DNA of 64,000 bases. Source: Pseudomonadales bacterium. Its GTDB lineage: Bacteria > Pseudomonadota > Gammaproteobacteria > Pseudomonadales > Porticoccaceae. Below, piece after piece: positions 1-7,743 of this stretch (its first letter is position 1; each line of letters opens with the position of its first letter). Under the pieces are notes generated by a model. The model searched no databases. It was not told the origin of the DNA and was given only the letters and a program-made list of their open reading frames with translations. Location: assembly GCA_024234435.1 (NCBI GenBank), contig JACKOF010000001.1, positions 1,550,001 through 1,614,000 on the forward strand. Reading direction: 5' to 3'. The position numbers and the translations under genes are program-made.

Positions 1-1
1 C

Positions 2-592
2 TGGGTTCCGCACAATACTTCAATCGGCGATTTCACCGCCGCCATTCGGACTGTATGCGAACCTATATTTGAGCGGCCCCTTGACGAAATTTCCTTCGGA
101 CAATTACTGGTCAGCCTGTTTCGGACCGCACGCCGGTTCGATATGGAAGTACAGCCTTCCCTGGTTCTGTTACAAAAAACACTACTCAATATTGAAGGGC
201 TGGGGCGGCAGCTCTACCCCGAACTGGATCTCTGGGCCACAGCGCACCCTTTTCTTGAACGCTGGATGAGAGAACGTTTTCAACCCAACGCCCTGGTCGA
301 ACAAATTAAGCGTCACGGTCCGGAATGGCTAGAGCAGTTTCCTCAGGTGCCACAAATGCTGCTGGATTTTCTGGAAAGGCCTCAGACGCCAGCTCCTGCC
401 ACCAGCCCGAAACAGCCCCACAACGCCCACAGTGCCAAAACAGGCAAGCGTTACCAAGCGTGGGCAGGCGCCGCATTGATTGGCGCCGGACTGGGGAGCG
501 CCTTCCCTCAGTGGGAACAGAGCTTTCAGCAAATCCCGACCGGCAGCCTGATTCTGGCAGCGACAGGCGCTCTTTTCCTGCTATTACGCTAA
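2..592 (+). CDS. ubiB: UbiB, ubiquinone biosynthesis ABC1-family kinase-like protein (3' part)
   Basis: C-terminal 196 residues of UbiB; the gene begins upstream of the window. The frame is open from base 2. UbiB is an atypical ABC1/ADCK-type ATPase needed for coenzyme Q biosynthesis at the inner membrane. The stretch visible contains the family's C-terminal block (MEVQPSLVLLQKTLLNIEGL, then RQLYPELDLW) and ends with two hydrophobic helices (about the last 45 residues) separated by a short polar turn, the usual C-terminal membrane anchor. The kinase-like catalytic part is not in the window. The order ubiB-hisI-hisE-tatABC is typical of pseudomonads and relatives, which supports the assignment. 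Identification is firm; only the truncation limits it. Confidence 0.95.
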   Translation, partial: WVPHNTSIGDFTAAIRTVCEPIFERPLDEISFGQLLVSLFRTARRFDMEVQPSLVLLQKTLLNIEGLGRQLYPELDLWATAHPFLERWMRERFQPNALVEQIKRHGPEWLEQFPQVPQMLLDFLERPQTPAPATSPKQPHNAHSAKTGKRYQAWAGAALIGAGLGSAFPQWEQSFQQIPTGSLILAATGALFLLLR

Positions 593-656
593 TATTAATC
601 TCTGCCAGACGATGGAATAACTGACATCTGCCAGATTCTCACTCATAATCCACCCT

Positions 657-1052
657 ATGGAAAATACTGATACAACCTTTCTAGATGAGATCAGCTGGAA
701 CGATTCCGGCCTGTTACCCGCTGTCGCGCAGGACTATAAAACCGGTAAAGTGTTGATGGTAGCCTGGATGAATCGCGAGTCGCTGGCACTGACCGCAGCA
801 GAGAATCGCGCCGTTTACTGGTCGCGCTCAAGGCAGAAGTTATGGCGCAAGGGCGAGGAGTCAGGCCATATTCAGCGGGTAAAAGAGATTCGCCTTGATT
901 GTGACAACGATGTTATCGTGCTACAGGTTGAACAACTTGGAGGGATCGCCTGTCACACCGGGCGTGAGTCCTGTTTCTATCGGGTACTGGAAAGTGGCCA
1001 ATGGCAAACCGTTGACCCGGTATTAAAAGATCCAAAGAGCATTTATCAATGA
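657..1052 (+). CDS. hisI: Phosphoribosyl-AMP cyclohydrolase HisI
   Basis: 131-residue cytoplasmic enzyme that opens the adenine ring of phosphoribosyl-AMP, third step of histidine biosynthesis. Length matches monofunctional HisI. Metal and catalytic signatures are visible: the N-terminal VAQDYKTGKVLMVAWMN block, YWSRSRQKLWRKGEESGH in the middle, and the C-terminal DCDNDVIVLQV plus ACHTGRESCFYR segment carrying the zinc-binding cysteines and histidine. It is a single-domain protein; the pyrophosphohydrolase activity is supplied by the next gene, hisE, which overlaps its stop by four bases (ATGA), so the two are translationally coupled. The start ATG at 657 gives the family N-terminus; no strong Shine-Dalgarno is seen. 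Confidence 0.97.
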   Translation: MENTDTTFLDEISWNDSGLLPAVAQDYKTGKVLMVAWMNRESLALTAAENRAVYWSRSRQKLWRKGEESGHIQRVKEIRLDCDNDVIVLQVEQLGGIACHTGRESCFYRVLESGQWQTVDPVLKDPKSIYQ

Positions 1053-1378
1053 ACGAGATACTAGCCGAACTGTCCCGGGTGCTTGAAGAACGCAAGCATG
1101 CTGATCCAGCAACATCTTACGTTGCCAGCTTACACAACAAAGGGCTTAACAAGATTCTCGAAAAAGTCGGCGAGGAATGCACAGAAACGTTACTGGCTGC
1201 CAAAGATGCTGTACTCTCCGGTGACAACAAGGCACTGATTGGTGAGACAGCAGACCTGTGGTTTCATAGCATGGTAATGCTGTCACATCTGGGCAGCAAT
1301 ACAGATGACGTACTTGCAGAGCTGGCGCAACGATTTGATTTATCCGGGCTGGAAGAAAAAGCCCGACGAACTGAATAA
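1049..1378 (+). CDS. hisE: Phosphoribosyl-ATP pyrophosphatase HisE
   Basis: 109-residue MazG-like all-alpha pyrophosphohydrolase that converts phosphoribosyl-ATP to phosphoribosyl-AMP, second step of histidine synthesis. The motif KVGEECTETLLAAKDA followed by LIGETADLWFHSMVML shows the acidic residues (EExxE and ExxD pattern) that bind magnesium in this fold. It starts inside the hisI stop codon (ATGA) and lies 24 bases upstream of tatA, the arrangement seen in Pseudomonas. Length is typical of stand-alone HisE. Confidence 0.97.
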   Translation: MNEILAELSRVLEERKHADPATSYVASLHNKGLNKILEKVGEECTETLLAAKDAVLSGDNKALIGETADLWFHSMVMLSHLGSNTDDVLAELAQRFDLSGLEEKARRTE

Positions 1379-1402
1379 ACACGATCTATCAGGAGAAAAA
1401 TT

Positions 1403-1669
1403 ATGGGGTTAGGTGGAATTAGTATCTGGCAACTGTTGATTGTACTGCTCATTGTGGTACTCATTTTCGGCACCAAGCGACTAAAGGGCATGGGTAAAGA
1501 CCTGGGCGGCGCCGTGAAAGGTTTCAAGGATGCGGTGACCGACGATTCTGAAAGAACCGACGAAGAAAAAGCAGCCGACCAACAAAAGACTTCAGCTGAA
1601 GACAGCCTTCAGAATAGCAGCGAAGCGAAAGACGAATCGAAAACAAAAGACGAAACCAAAGTCGGCTAA
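1403..1669 (+). CDS. tatA: Sec-independent translocase subunit TatA
   Basis: 88-residue subunit of the twin-arginine protein export system; it oligomerises to form the translocation element in the inner membrane. It shows the family layout: short periplasmic N-terminus (MGLGGISIW), one hydrophobic helix ending in the hallmark FGTKRL, an amphipathic helix (KGMGKDLGGAVKGFKDA), then a charged, low-complexity tail rich in E, K and D. A Shine-Dalgarno-like AGGAGA lies about 9 bases before the ATG. First gene of tatABC. Confidence 0.96.
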   Translation: MGLGGISIWQLLIVLLIVVLIFGTKRLKGMGKDLGGAVKGFKDAVTDDSERTDEEKAADQQKTSAEDSLQNSSEAKDESKTKDETKVG

Positions 1670-1722
1670 AGAAAGCAGAGATCACTCTGCAACCATGCTT
1701 TTAACCATTATGTTGTGACTTT

Positions 1723-2115
1723 ATGTTTGATATCGGTTTTTTTGAATTGCTGCTGATCGCTGTGGTGGGTCTTCTGGTAATAGGCCCCAAACGCCTGCCT
1801 GAAGCAATTCGCACCGTTGGCTTGCTGGTTGGTCGTTTGAAAAGGACTCTCGGCGCAGCCCGTCAGGAGTTCGAAAAGGAGTTTGGTGTAGACGAAGTAC
1901 GCCGACAACTCCATAACGAAGATATCATGCGACAGTTCGGGGAATCAAAGCAGGCTATTACCGATTTAAATAAACCTTTTGTCGGCCATAATACCAATCA
2001 GGACTCTGTCAATTCACAAGGCAGCGGCGAAGCCGGGCCCAGCGCTACCTCAAGCACGGATGTCGGTAAAAGCGCCAATGCAGACCCGTCATCAGACGGA
2101 AAACACAATGTCTGA
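1723..2115 (+). CDS. tatB: Sec-independent translocase subunit TatB
   Basis: 130-residue TatB, which with TatC forms the receptor for twin-arginine signal peptides. It starts MFDIGFFELLLIAVVGLLVI and continues GPKRLPEAIRTVG: one transmembrane helix, the conserved GPKRLP hinge and an amphipathic helix. The C-terminal third is polar and disordered (S, G, D rich). The characteristic N-terminal MFDIG and longer amphipathic part distinguish it from TatA upstream. Its end overlaps the tatC start by 8 bases. Confidence 0.95.
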   Translation: MFDIGFFELLLIAVVGLLVIGPKRLPEAIRTVGLLVGRLKRTLGAARQEFEKEFGVDEVRRQLHNEDIMRQFGESKQAITDLNKPFVGHNTNQDSVNSQGSGEAGPSATSSTDVGKSANADPSSDGKHNV

Positions 2116-2878
2116 ACAGCCTGCGGCCGACAACACCGTGGATGATGCGGAAAAGCCACTGGTCACTCACCTCGTCGAGCTTCGCGATCGTCTGCTGCGC
2201 AGTGTCGCCTGCATACTGTTAGTATTCCTGGCATTATTCTATTTCAGTAATGATATCTACACATTTGTATCGGAGCCATTGCAAGCACTGTTGCCCGAGA
2301 ATACCACCATGATCGCGACAGAGGTGGCATCTCCCTTCTTCGCACCCTTTAAACTGACAATGGTGGTTGCCATATTACTGGCCATGCCATTTCTGCTGTA
2401 TCAGGTTTGGGGCTTCATAGCACCAGGACTGTACAAGAAAGAGCGACTTCTGGTTGTACCCATTTTTCTTTCCAGCGTCGTGCTGTTTTACGCAGGGATG
2501 GCATTCGCCTACTACGTGGTCTTCCCTCTGGTATTCGGTTTTTTTACCAGTGTCGGACCGGAAGGCGTCGCCATGATGACCGACATCAACAGCTACCTGG
2601 ATTTCGTTCTCAAACTGTTTTTTGCTTTTGGGCTGGCATTTGAAATCCCCATCGCTACGCTGGTATTAATCCTGACCGGTATTACCACCCCGCAGAAACT
2701 GGCCGAAAAACGCCCTTATGTCATTTTGGGCTGTTTTGTTATCGGCATGCTCATGACACCACCGGATGTTATTTCCCAGGCAATGCTGGCCATCCCCATG
2801 TGGATTCTGTTTGAAGCCGGCGTGCTTCTCGGCAAGTTGCTAAAGCGTTCTTCCCGAAGTGAATCTCCAACCGACTGA
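2108..2878 (+). CDS. tatC: Sec-independent translocase subunit TatC
   Basis: 256-residue multi-spanning membrane protein that recognises twin-arginine signal peptides. Visible signatures are the cytoplasmic N-terminus with LVTHLVELRDRLLRS, the periplasmic loop and second helix leading to LLYQVWGFIAPGLYKKER, and the FEIPIATLVLILTGI and MLMTPPDVISQ segments; six hydrophobic helices can be counted. I chose the ATG at 2108 because it gives the standard N-terminus and overlaps the tatB stop by 8 bases; an in-frame extension to 1979 runs through tatB and has no TatC-like sequence. Convergent with the next gene, with 11 bases between the stops. Confidence 0.96.
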   Translation: MSEQPAADNTVDDAEKPLVTHLVELRDRLLRSVACILLVFLALFYFSNDIYTFVSEPLQALLPENTTMIATEVASPFFAPFKLTMVVAILLAMPFLLYQVWGFIAPGLYKKERLLVVPIFLSSVVLFYAGMAFAYYVVFPLVFGFFTSVGPEGVAMMTDINSYLDFVLKLFFAFGLAFEIPIATLVLILTGITTPQKLAEKRPYVILGCFVIGMLMTPPDVISQAMLAIPMWILFEAGVLLGKLLKRSSRSESPTD

Positions 2879-2889
2879 CTCCAAAGCGG

Positions 2890-3474
2890 CTATTTAAAAA
2901 CCCGAGAAAACCAGCCCTTTTCCTCCGAAACTTTACTCTCACTTTTACCGAATTCTTCAGATATGCTTTCCACTCCGGAGACGCCTTCGATTGCTGTCGG
3001 ATCAAAAGCACCCTCCACACGTTCCGACACGAATTCGCGATCCGTCGATTTCATCTCATCCAGCAAAACCAGTGACTGCTCATCACCCTTTCCCGCGCTG
3101 TCACAGGGTACGGCTGCATCAGTCATCAAATGGCAGTCCTTCGCGCTCATACTGCCCTGATCATCATTAACTATTTGAACGGAGTAACGCGTTGTGTCTT
3201 CACAAACCACCGTCCAGTACCCAACCAATTGATCATCAAGGCGTTGAAAGACGCTACTGCTAACACGACTACAGGCAACGCTTTTTTTAATCAGGACTAT
3301 TTCAAAAAGCTGGTTTCGCAACGCTTCATCCAGTAGTAGCAAGCGGCCATTTGCCGGATTTTCAGCCACGACTGAAGACACATCACTGGCCGGACCCGCA
3401 TGTGCAACACGCACAAACCCAAGAGGAAGCGCCAACAGCATTGAGAACAAAATCGGTGTCAATTTCATATTCAT
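2890..3474 (-). CDS. Exported protein of unknown function
   Basis: 194-residue protein I do not recognise. ATG at 3474 (or 3468) is followed by a classic signal peptide: MNMKLTP, a hydrophobic core (ILFSMLLALPLGFV) and a likely signal peptidase I site at AHA-GPA, so the mature protein is periplasmic or secreted. Four cysteines in the mature part (one near SVACSR, one in VVCED, one in DCHLM, one in PCDSA) could form two disulfides. The C-terminal third is acidic and serine-rich and ends in a short basic/aromatic segment (EKGWFSRVFK). It lies downstream of the thiamine-kinase-like gene but is separated from it by a perfect palindrome, so operon membership is uncertain. Confidence 0.7.
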   Translation of the reverse strand: MNMKLTPILFSMLLALPLGFVRVAHAGPASDVSSVVAENPANGRLLLLDEALRNQLFEIVLIKKSVACSRVSSSVFQRLDDQLVGYWTVVCEDTTRYSVQIVNDDQGSMSAKDCHLMTDAAVPCDSAGKGDEQSLVLLDEMKSTDREFVSERVEGAFDPTAIEGVSGVESISEEFGKSESKVSEEKGWFSRVFK

Positions 3475-3500
3475 GTAAGCAAAATCATCATTGAATACGA

Positions 3501-3520
3501 ACAAAATACCGGTATTTTGT
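3501..3520. promoter_or_regulatory. Perfect 20-bp palindrome between two minus-strand genes
   Basis: ACAAAATACC followed directly by its exact reverse complement GGTATTTTGT. It begins at the last base of the thiamine-kinase-like gene stop and lies 27 bases upstream of the ATG of the exported protein. With no spacer and no following T-run it does not look like an intrinsic terminator; a protein-binding operator is more likely. Function unknown. Confidence 0.5.
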
Positions 3521-4263
3521 TATGAGGAATGTGAACTGTTTAGTCTTTTCCAAAGCTGGCAACTATGTTGATAAACCCTGTCCGCAGCAAAAATCAGCTC
3601 ATCAGCGTAACGGGAAGTGACACAAAACGTCGAAAACTCTGCTCTTGCTGCAGCCAAATCAAACTCCGGCGCACCAAGCCCTGCATATTCCCAATCCAGT
3701 AAATAAAGGCGTCCATCAGCATCAATGAAGTTGGCCGGAACCGGATCATGGTGGCAAAGCCCACGACCGCTGGCAGACTGCAGTTTTTCCAGCAAAGGGG
3801 TTATCTGCTGGCAGGCACCTTGCCAGCCAGTGATTTTCTGATAATCGGTAACGTGCCGAATGTAATCAAAAACCGGAATATCAGGTCTCAACCGGTGAAC
3901 CTTCTCAAGCAGGCATCGTACACGAGAAATAGTTTCTGGCCGGGTGATATCCAATGGCTGACCATCAATATACGCCGTCACCAATACCCCTTCTTCAGGA
4001 GAACAATAATGCACCATCGGTGCTATTCCTGCGTTGGCAACCACAGCCAATATCACCGCCTCATGATGCCTGTTGATACCCAACTGCTCACTGTTTCCGC
4101 TATTAAGGCGGAGCACCACTTTCTTGCCGTCAGCCTCAAGAAGATAGCTCTCGTTGGTAAGGCCGCCTTGTAACCGGCAAATGATTTCAGGCTTCGATGT
4201 AAAAACATCCCCCCAATGAGGCCAATGTGAAATTGCCCGTTGCAGCGGTTCGTTCAGGGGCAC
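3520..4263 (-). CDS. Thiamine-kinase-like phosphotransferase (APH/choline kinase family)
   Basis: 247 residues from the GTG at 4263; an ATG at 4323 would add 20 residues but overlap the upstream gene by 70 bases. The protein has the aminoglycoside-phosphotransferase/choline kinase fold: a nucleotide-binding start (RLQGGLTNESYLLE then KVVLRLN), the catalytic loop GLCHHDPVPANFI (H-D-x-x-x-x-N Brenner motif) and the metal-binding LYLLDWEYAGLGAPEFDLA. In the same operon as a TPP riboswitch, a TonB receptor, a thiamine-binding protein and PnuT, it most probably phosphorylates imported thiamine, trapping it inside the cell. This kinase-permease-receptor combination is a known thiamine salvage arrangement in proteobacteria and Bacteroidetes. 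The substrate is inferred from context, not proven by motif. Confidence 0.82.
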   Translation of the reverse strand: MPLNEPLQRAISHWPHWGDVFTSKPEIICRLQGGLTNESYLLEADGKKVVLRLNSGNSEQLGINRHHEAVILAVVANAGIAPMVHYCSPEEGVLVTAYIDGQPLDITRPETISRVRCLLEKVHRLRPDIPVFDYIRHVTDYQKITGWQGACQQITPLLEKLQSASGRGLCHHDPVPANFIDADGRLYLLDWEYAGLGAPEFDLAAARAEFSTFCVTSRYADELIFAADRVYQHSCQLWKRLNSSHSS

Positions 4264-4874
4264 GCTGCCGCATCCTGTGTGTCGTTGAGGGTTTTGTCTG
4301 ATTGATTGTAATGCTTTCTCCACTGCAGGTAAGCGATACCCGCAATCACCACATAACCGGCAAATAACAGCGCCGTTGCTTCCATGCCCCGATCGAGATA
4401 AAGCACGATTGATAAGGCATCGATCACAATCCAGTACAACCAGTTTTCAAGAATTTTTCGGGCAACCATCCAGGTAGTAGCCACACTAGCCCAGGTTGTG
4501 AATGAATCGAGATAAGGCCAGGCGGCAGAGGTTGTTACATCAAGCAAAAGTCCCGAAATGGCGCTAACCAGCACAATGCCCATAATCAAAAGAATATGGT
4601 TTGTTACCGGCCAGCGGCAAATATTGACGCCCTTATGACCAGCCCCTCCCTTCTGCCATTGCCACCAACCGTAAACAGCCATCCCCATGTAATAGACATT
4701 CAAGGCCGACTCCATCAACAGGCTGACATTCCAAAATAGCAGGGTATAAATAGCGGTACTGATAAATGCGGCGTACCAGCAATAGCTATTTTCGCGAATG
4801 GCGAGCAGTAAATAGGCGATGGCAAGCACCACCGCCAGGTTTTCCCATGTACCAAGAGTATTAAAAATATCCAT
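4254..4874 (-). CDS. pnuT: PnuT/PnuC-family thiamine transporter
   Basis: 206-residue inner membrane protein of the PnuC family, with about seven hydrophobic segments and the family's aromatic-rich motifs (YGWWQWQKGG in the middle, NWLYWIVIDALSIVLYLDRG near the C-terminus). PnuC proteins move nicotinamide riboside by facilitated diffusion; PnuT members carry thiamine and depend on intracellular phosphorylation. Placement behind a TPP riboswitch and next to a kinase makes thiamine the likely substrate. The start at 4874 has GTGGGA just upstream; a GTG at 4883 is the alternative. It overlaps the kinase start by about 10 bases. Confidence 0.88.
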   Translation of the reverse strand: MDIFNTLGTWENLAVVLAIAYLLLAIRENSYCWYAAFISTAIYTLLFWNVSLLMESALNVYYMGMAVYGWWQWQKGGAGHKGVNICRWPVTNHILLIMGIVLVSAISGLLLDVTTSAAWPYLDSFTTWASVATTWMVARKILENWLYWIVIDALSIVLYLDRGMEATALLFAGYVVIAGIAYLQWRKHYNQSDKTLNDTQDAAACP

Positions 4875-4914
4875 ATTTCCCACACGTTAATACCGTCGCC
4901 AATATCTTCCTCGC

Positions 4915-5163
4915 TTATAGGGCCTCGTAACCGGGAATGTATTTCACGACATAAACCGCCATACCGAACTCCTCGTAGCACGCGGCAATGGTTTCTTGCA
5001 CCGCTTTGTTCGCATGTTGGAACTCTCCCTGCACAACCGTACTGGTAGGAAAGGTCGTAACCTTCAAGTTGTCATACTGATTAATTTTGTTAATAAATCC
5101 ATCGATGGGAGGAATAAAATCCTCCCGATTTGGATACATACTGACATCAATGGTGATTTGCAT
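4915..5163 (-). CDS. YkoF/MTH1187-family thiamine-binding protein
   Basis: 82-residue single-domain protein of the thiamine-binding (YkoF/DUF77, MTH1187) family: a ferredoxin-like fold starting MQITIDVSMYPNRED and continuing with FINKINQYDNLKVTTFPTSTV. YkoF proteins bind thiamine or its HMP moiety; their exact role is not settled. Here the gene sits between the TonB receptor and pnuT in a TPP-riboswitch operon, so a role in thiamine handling during salvage is a good inference. Single-domain length agrees with the archaeal-type proteins rather than two-domain Bacillus YkoF. Confidence 0.85.
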   Translation of the reverse strand: MQITIDVSMYPNREDFIPPIDGFINKINQYDNLKVTTFPTSTVVQGEFQHANKAVQETIAACYEEFGMAVYVVKYIPGYEAL

Positions 5164-5181
5164 GATTACCCTACCCAGTCG

Positions 5182-7305
5182 TTAAAAGTTGTACGCGGCG
5201 CTGATACCAAAAACGCGAGGCTCACCTAACTGAGTATATGACTCATTGATCCAGCCATTGTTGGGGTTGTTTGCCCAGTAGAAACCTCTCACCTGATAAT
5301 CTTCATCAGTAAGGTTTCTGCCCCAAAGTGATACTTTCAGATCACGCACGGTGTAACTGAAGTTTAAATGAAACAGCTCAATGGCATCCGAGCGCTGGTC
5401 GTGACTATTTGAGAAATAAAACTCATCTTTGCCATCGACCTGAAATGTTAGAGCAAAACCTTCAAGGAAGGTATAAGTCGCACCAACATTGTATTGATAA
5501 CTCGGTGCATGAGCTTGATCCCTGCCCGATTGGTTAACCGGCAAACTTGTATCCACATCAATAATGGTTAAATCACCCAGCTCCGACTCCAGCAGCCCTA
5601 CTGAAGCGAAAATAACAAAATCGTCAGTCAACTGCCAGCTTGCTTCAACTTCAATACCATAATTCTCTCCACCATCAATATTGTCCCGGTAAGATGTCCA
5701 GTTCGCTGTGGAAATTTCCAAAGCCACTTTTGCCTGCATATCCAACCGATCCATATAAAAAGCAGTAGCGTTAAACATCAGTTGCCCATCCAGATATAAG
5801 CCTTTTAGTCCCAGTTCATAATTAATCGTGGTTTCAGACTGGTAAATAAAATGACTCGTTAGCAAACTAATCAGGGCCGGATCACCACCCACCAACGCTT
5901 TACCCATGGCGTCAGTATTGATGCCCCCCGTTTTATAACCTCGGCTCACGCTGACATACAGCATGCTGTCATCACTAACCTTATATTCGAGAGCCAGCTT
6001 GCCGCCCCAAAGGTTATCTGCATTATCTCCAACAACACCATAACTATCGCCATACTCGTTCTCAAATCGTTCCAACCGAGACCCCAGCGACAGGTTCAAG
6101 CTATCACTCAGCATCCAATCCATCTGCCCGTAAACCGCGTAACGGCGAGTATCAAAGGTGCTTTCAAAGCCATCCGTCCAGGCACCGTAATAATCCGCGT
6201 CCTCTGAGTAAGCAAGGTCAACACTACGATCATAAATATATAAGCCAGTTACCCAGTCAGCACCGAGAAACTGTTGTCCCGGGTGAGACAGTAACCGAAG
6301 ATCAAAGCTCGCAGCATCGCGATCCCGGGCATTGTTTTCAAATCCTCGAACACCGACGGTAGCCCAGTCGGACCAATCCCAGTCGAGACCATATTCCAAA
6401 TCGGTATTTTCGTAACTAAGCTGTGTCTCAACCGCAAACGCCTGATATCCGCTCCAGGTAGACTTAACTGAAAATGCAGTTGATTCCTGACGGTCATGCC
6501 CCGGTTCATCCGACCGTGTATGACGGTTATGATCAAGCGAAAAGGCATCATAGCCATTATCGACGTCCAAATGCATGACAGTAAAATCAACTGTCATGTC
6601 ATCAGAAGCCAACCAGCGTAATTTTGCTCTCACCAATAATTCATCAAAACCATTGGTATCTTCACGACCGAGAAAATCATTTTCAACATAGCCATCACCT
6701 TTGTGCTTTTGCACAGCAATGCGGCCGAGCAACTGCTCCGATAGTGGGCCACTTAATACAATTCCAAGTGTCCGGGAATTGTAGTTGCCAATATCACCGC
6801 TAACACTACCCCCAAAATCCTCTGTCGGCTCAGCCGTTTGAATATTAATCAACCCCGCCATAGCGCTGGAACCAAACCGGGTGCCCTGCGGGCCTCGTAA
6901 TACTTCTACCTGTGAAGCGTCAAACACACCACCGGCCAGGCCGATGTTGCTAAAATCGACACCATCAACAGCCAGCCCCACAGAAGAATCGAGAGGCTCT
7001 TTGAACTGGCTCCTTTCACCGATTCCCCGAATCTGAAAAAAGCGGCCACGAGAGGCTCCCGAAGAAGTATTCACATTCGGTGCAGAATTGAGCACATTCT
7101 CCAAGTGTAACGCTGCACGCTGTTGTAGCTTTTCACCTGGTATCACCGTCAAGCTTGCTGCTGCCGACAAAATAGAAGTTTCACGAAAATCCGATGTCAC
7201 AACTATCTCGTGGATATCATCCGATGCAATAGCCGAACACGTAAAGCCAACAGATATCGCCAGCAAGTTGGGTAAAAAAAGTGATTTATTTGATTTGAAA
7301 GTCAT
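5182..7305 (-). CDS. TonB-dependent outer membrane receptor, probable thiamine transporter
   Basis: 707-residue TonB-dependent receptor. A signal peptide (about residues 1-27) precedes a TonB-box-like segment (IHEIVVTSDF), the plug domain with QIRGIGERSQF and VEVLRGPQGTRFGSSAMAG, and a beta-barrel ending in the C-terminal aromatic signature (GISAAYNF). Such receptors import scarce ligands into the periplasm using the proton motive force through TonB-ExbBD. The TPP riboswitch in its leader and the thiamine genes behind it point to thiamine or a derivative as ligand. The ATG at 7305 is chosen because GAGG lies just upstream; TTG/ATG codons 12-18 bases further up are weaker. Confidence 0.9.
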   Translation of the reverse strand: MTFKSNKSLFLPNLLAISVGFTCSAIASDDIHEIVVTSDFRETSILSAAASLTVIPGEKLQQRAALHLENVLNSAPNVNTSSGASRGRFFQIRGIGERSQFKEPLDSSVGLAVDGVDFSNIGLAGGVFDASQVEVLRGPQGTRFGSSAMAGLINIQTAEPTEDFGGSVSGDIGNYNSRTLGIVLSGPLSEQLLGRIAVQKHKGDGYVENDFLGREDTNGFDELLVRAKLRWLASDDMTVDFTVMHLDVDNGYDAFSLDHNRHTRSDEPGHDRQESTAFSVKSTWSGYQAFAVETQLSYENTDLEYGLDWDWSDWATVGVRGFENNARDRDAASFDLRLLSHPGQQFLGADWVTGLYIYDRSVDLAYSEDADYYGAWTDGFESTFDTRRYAVYGQMDWMLSDSLNLSLGSRLERFENEYGDSYGVVGDNADNLWGGKLALEYKVSDDSMLYVSVSRGYKTGGINTDAMGKALVGGDPALISLLTSHFIYQSETTINYELGLKGLYLDGQLMFNATAFYMDRLDMQAKVALEISTANWTSYRDNIDGGENYGIEVEASWQLTDDFVIFASVGLLESELGDLTIIDVDTSLPVNQSGRDQAHAPSYQYNVGATYTFLEGFALTFQVDGKDEFYFSNSHDQRSDAIELFHLNFSYTVRDLKVSLWGRNLTDEDYQVRGFYWANNPNNGWINESYTQLGEPRVFGISAAYNF

Positions 7306-7308
7306 GAT

Positions 7309-7338
7309 GAGCCTCATTAACAATTGCTAAAGAGACCC
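7309..7338 (-). promoter_or_regulatory. Possible ribosome-site sequestering hairpin of the TPP riboswitch
   Basis: On the minus-strand RNA, GGGUCUC (complement of 7332-7338) can pair over all seven positions, two of them G-U, with GAGGCUC (complement of 7309-7315). This buries the GAGG Shine-Dalgarno of the TonB receptor gene. It lies between the aptamer and the start codon, and no T-run follows, so control at translation initiation is more likely than termination. Inferred from pairing only. Confidence 0.45.
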
Positions 7339-7371
7339 GGATTGGTTGCGAAGAAAAATAGAGAATTTTGC

Positions 7372-7486
7372 CCTATCCCTACGCCGGTACGATCCGGATC
7401 AGGTTCAAAGGGTCCGCACTTCCTACGCATAAACCACTTACGTACGATAGTACATCTCAGGCCGAAGCCCCCCCTTAGGTCTTGCC
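7372..7486 (-). ncRNA. TPP (thiamine pyrophosphate) riboswitch
   Basis: Read on the minus strand the leader contains both conserved halves of the THI-box aptamer: GGGGGGGCUUCGGCCUGAGA on the 5' side and CCCUUUGAACCUGAUCCGGA with the following UACCGGCGUAGGGA on the 3' side. About 38 bases between the halves form an extended P3 arm. It lies about 70 bases upstream of the TonB receptor start and would shut the thiamine uptake operon when TPP is plentiful. The core match is close to consensus. Confidence 0.96.
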
Positions 7487-7743
7487 GCCGTTATCCAGCA
7501 GCGGCGCCATTCTACTCTCGCAAGCGTACAAAGCAAACCGTTCGAAAATAATTGACACTACAAACAGCCGTACACATTACGATAAGAAAATGACCATTTG
7601 TTCAATTCCACAGATAGAAGTGACCCGCAAACACTGCTACAATCCCCCGCCTTAACAATACAGCCATCCTGCATGGCTTCTCCCTTTTAACAAGTTAACC
7701 AGCCAGAAACTGCTGACAAAGCAAAGTCATAGAGGATTTATAA

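Noticed and set aside
4264..4323. Longer N-terminus of the thiamine-kinase-like protein from ATG 4323
   Set aside because: It would overlap pnuT by 70 bases and the extra residues look unlike the family; GTG 4263 with a 10-base overlap is more usual.
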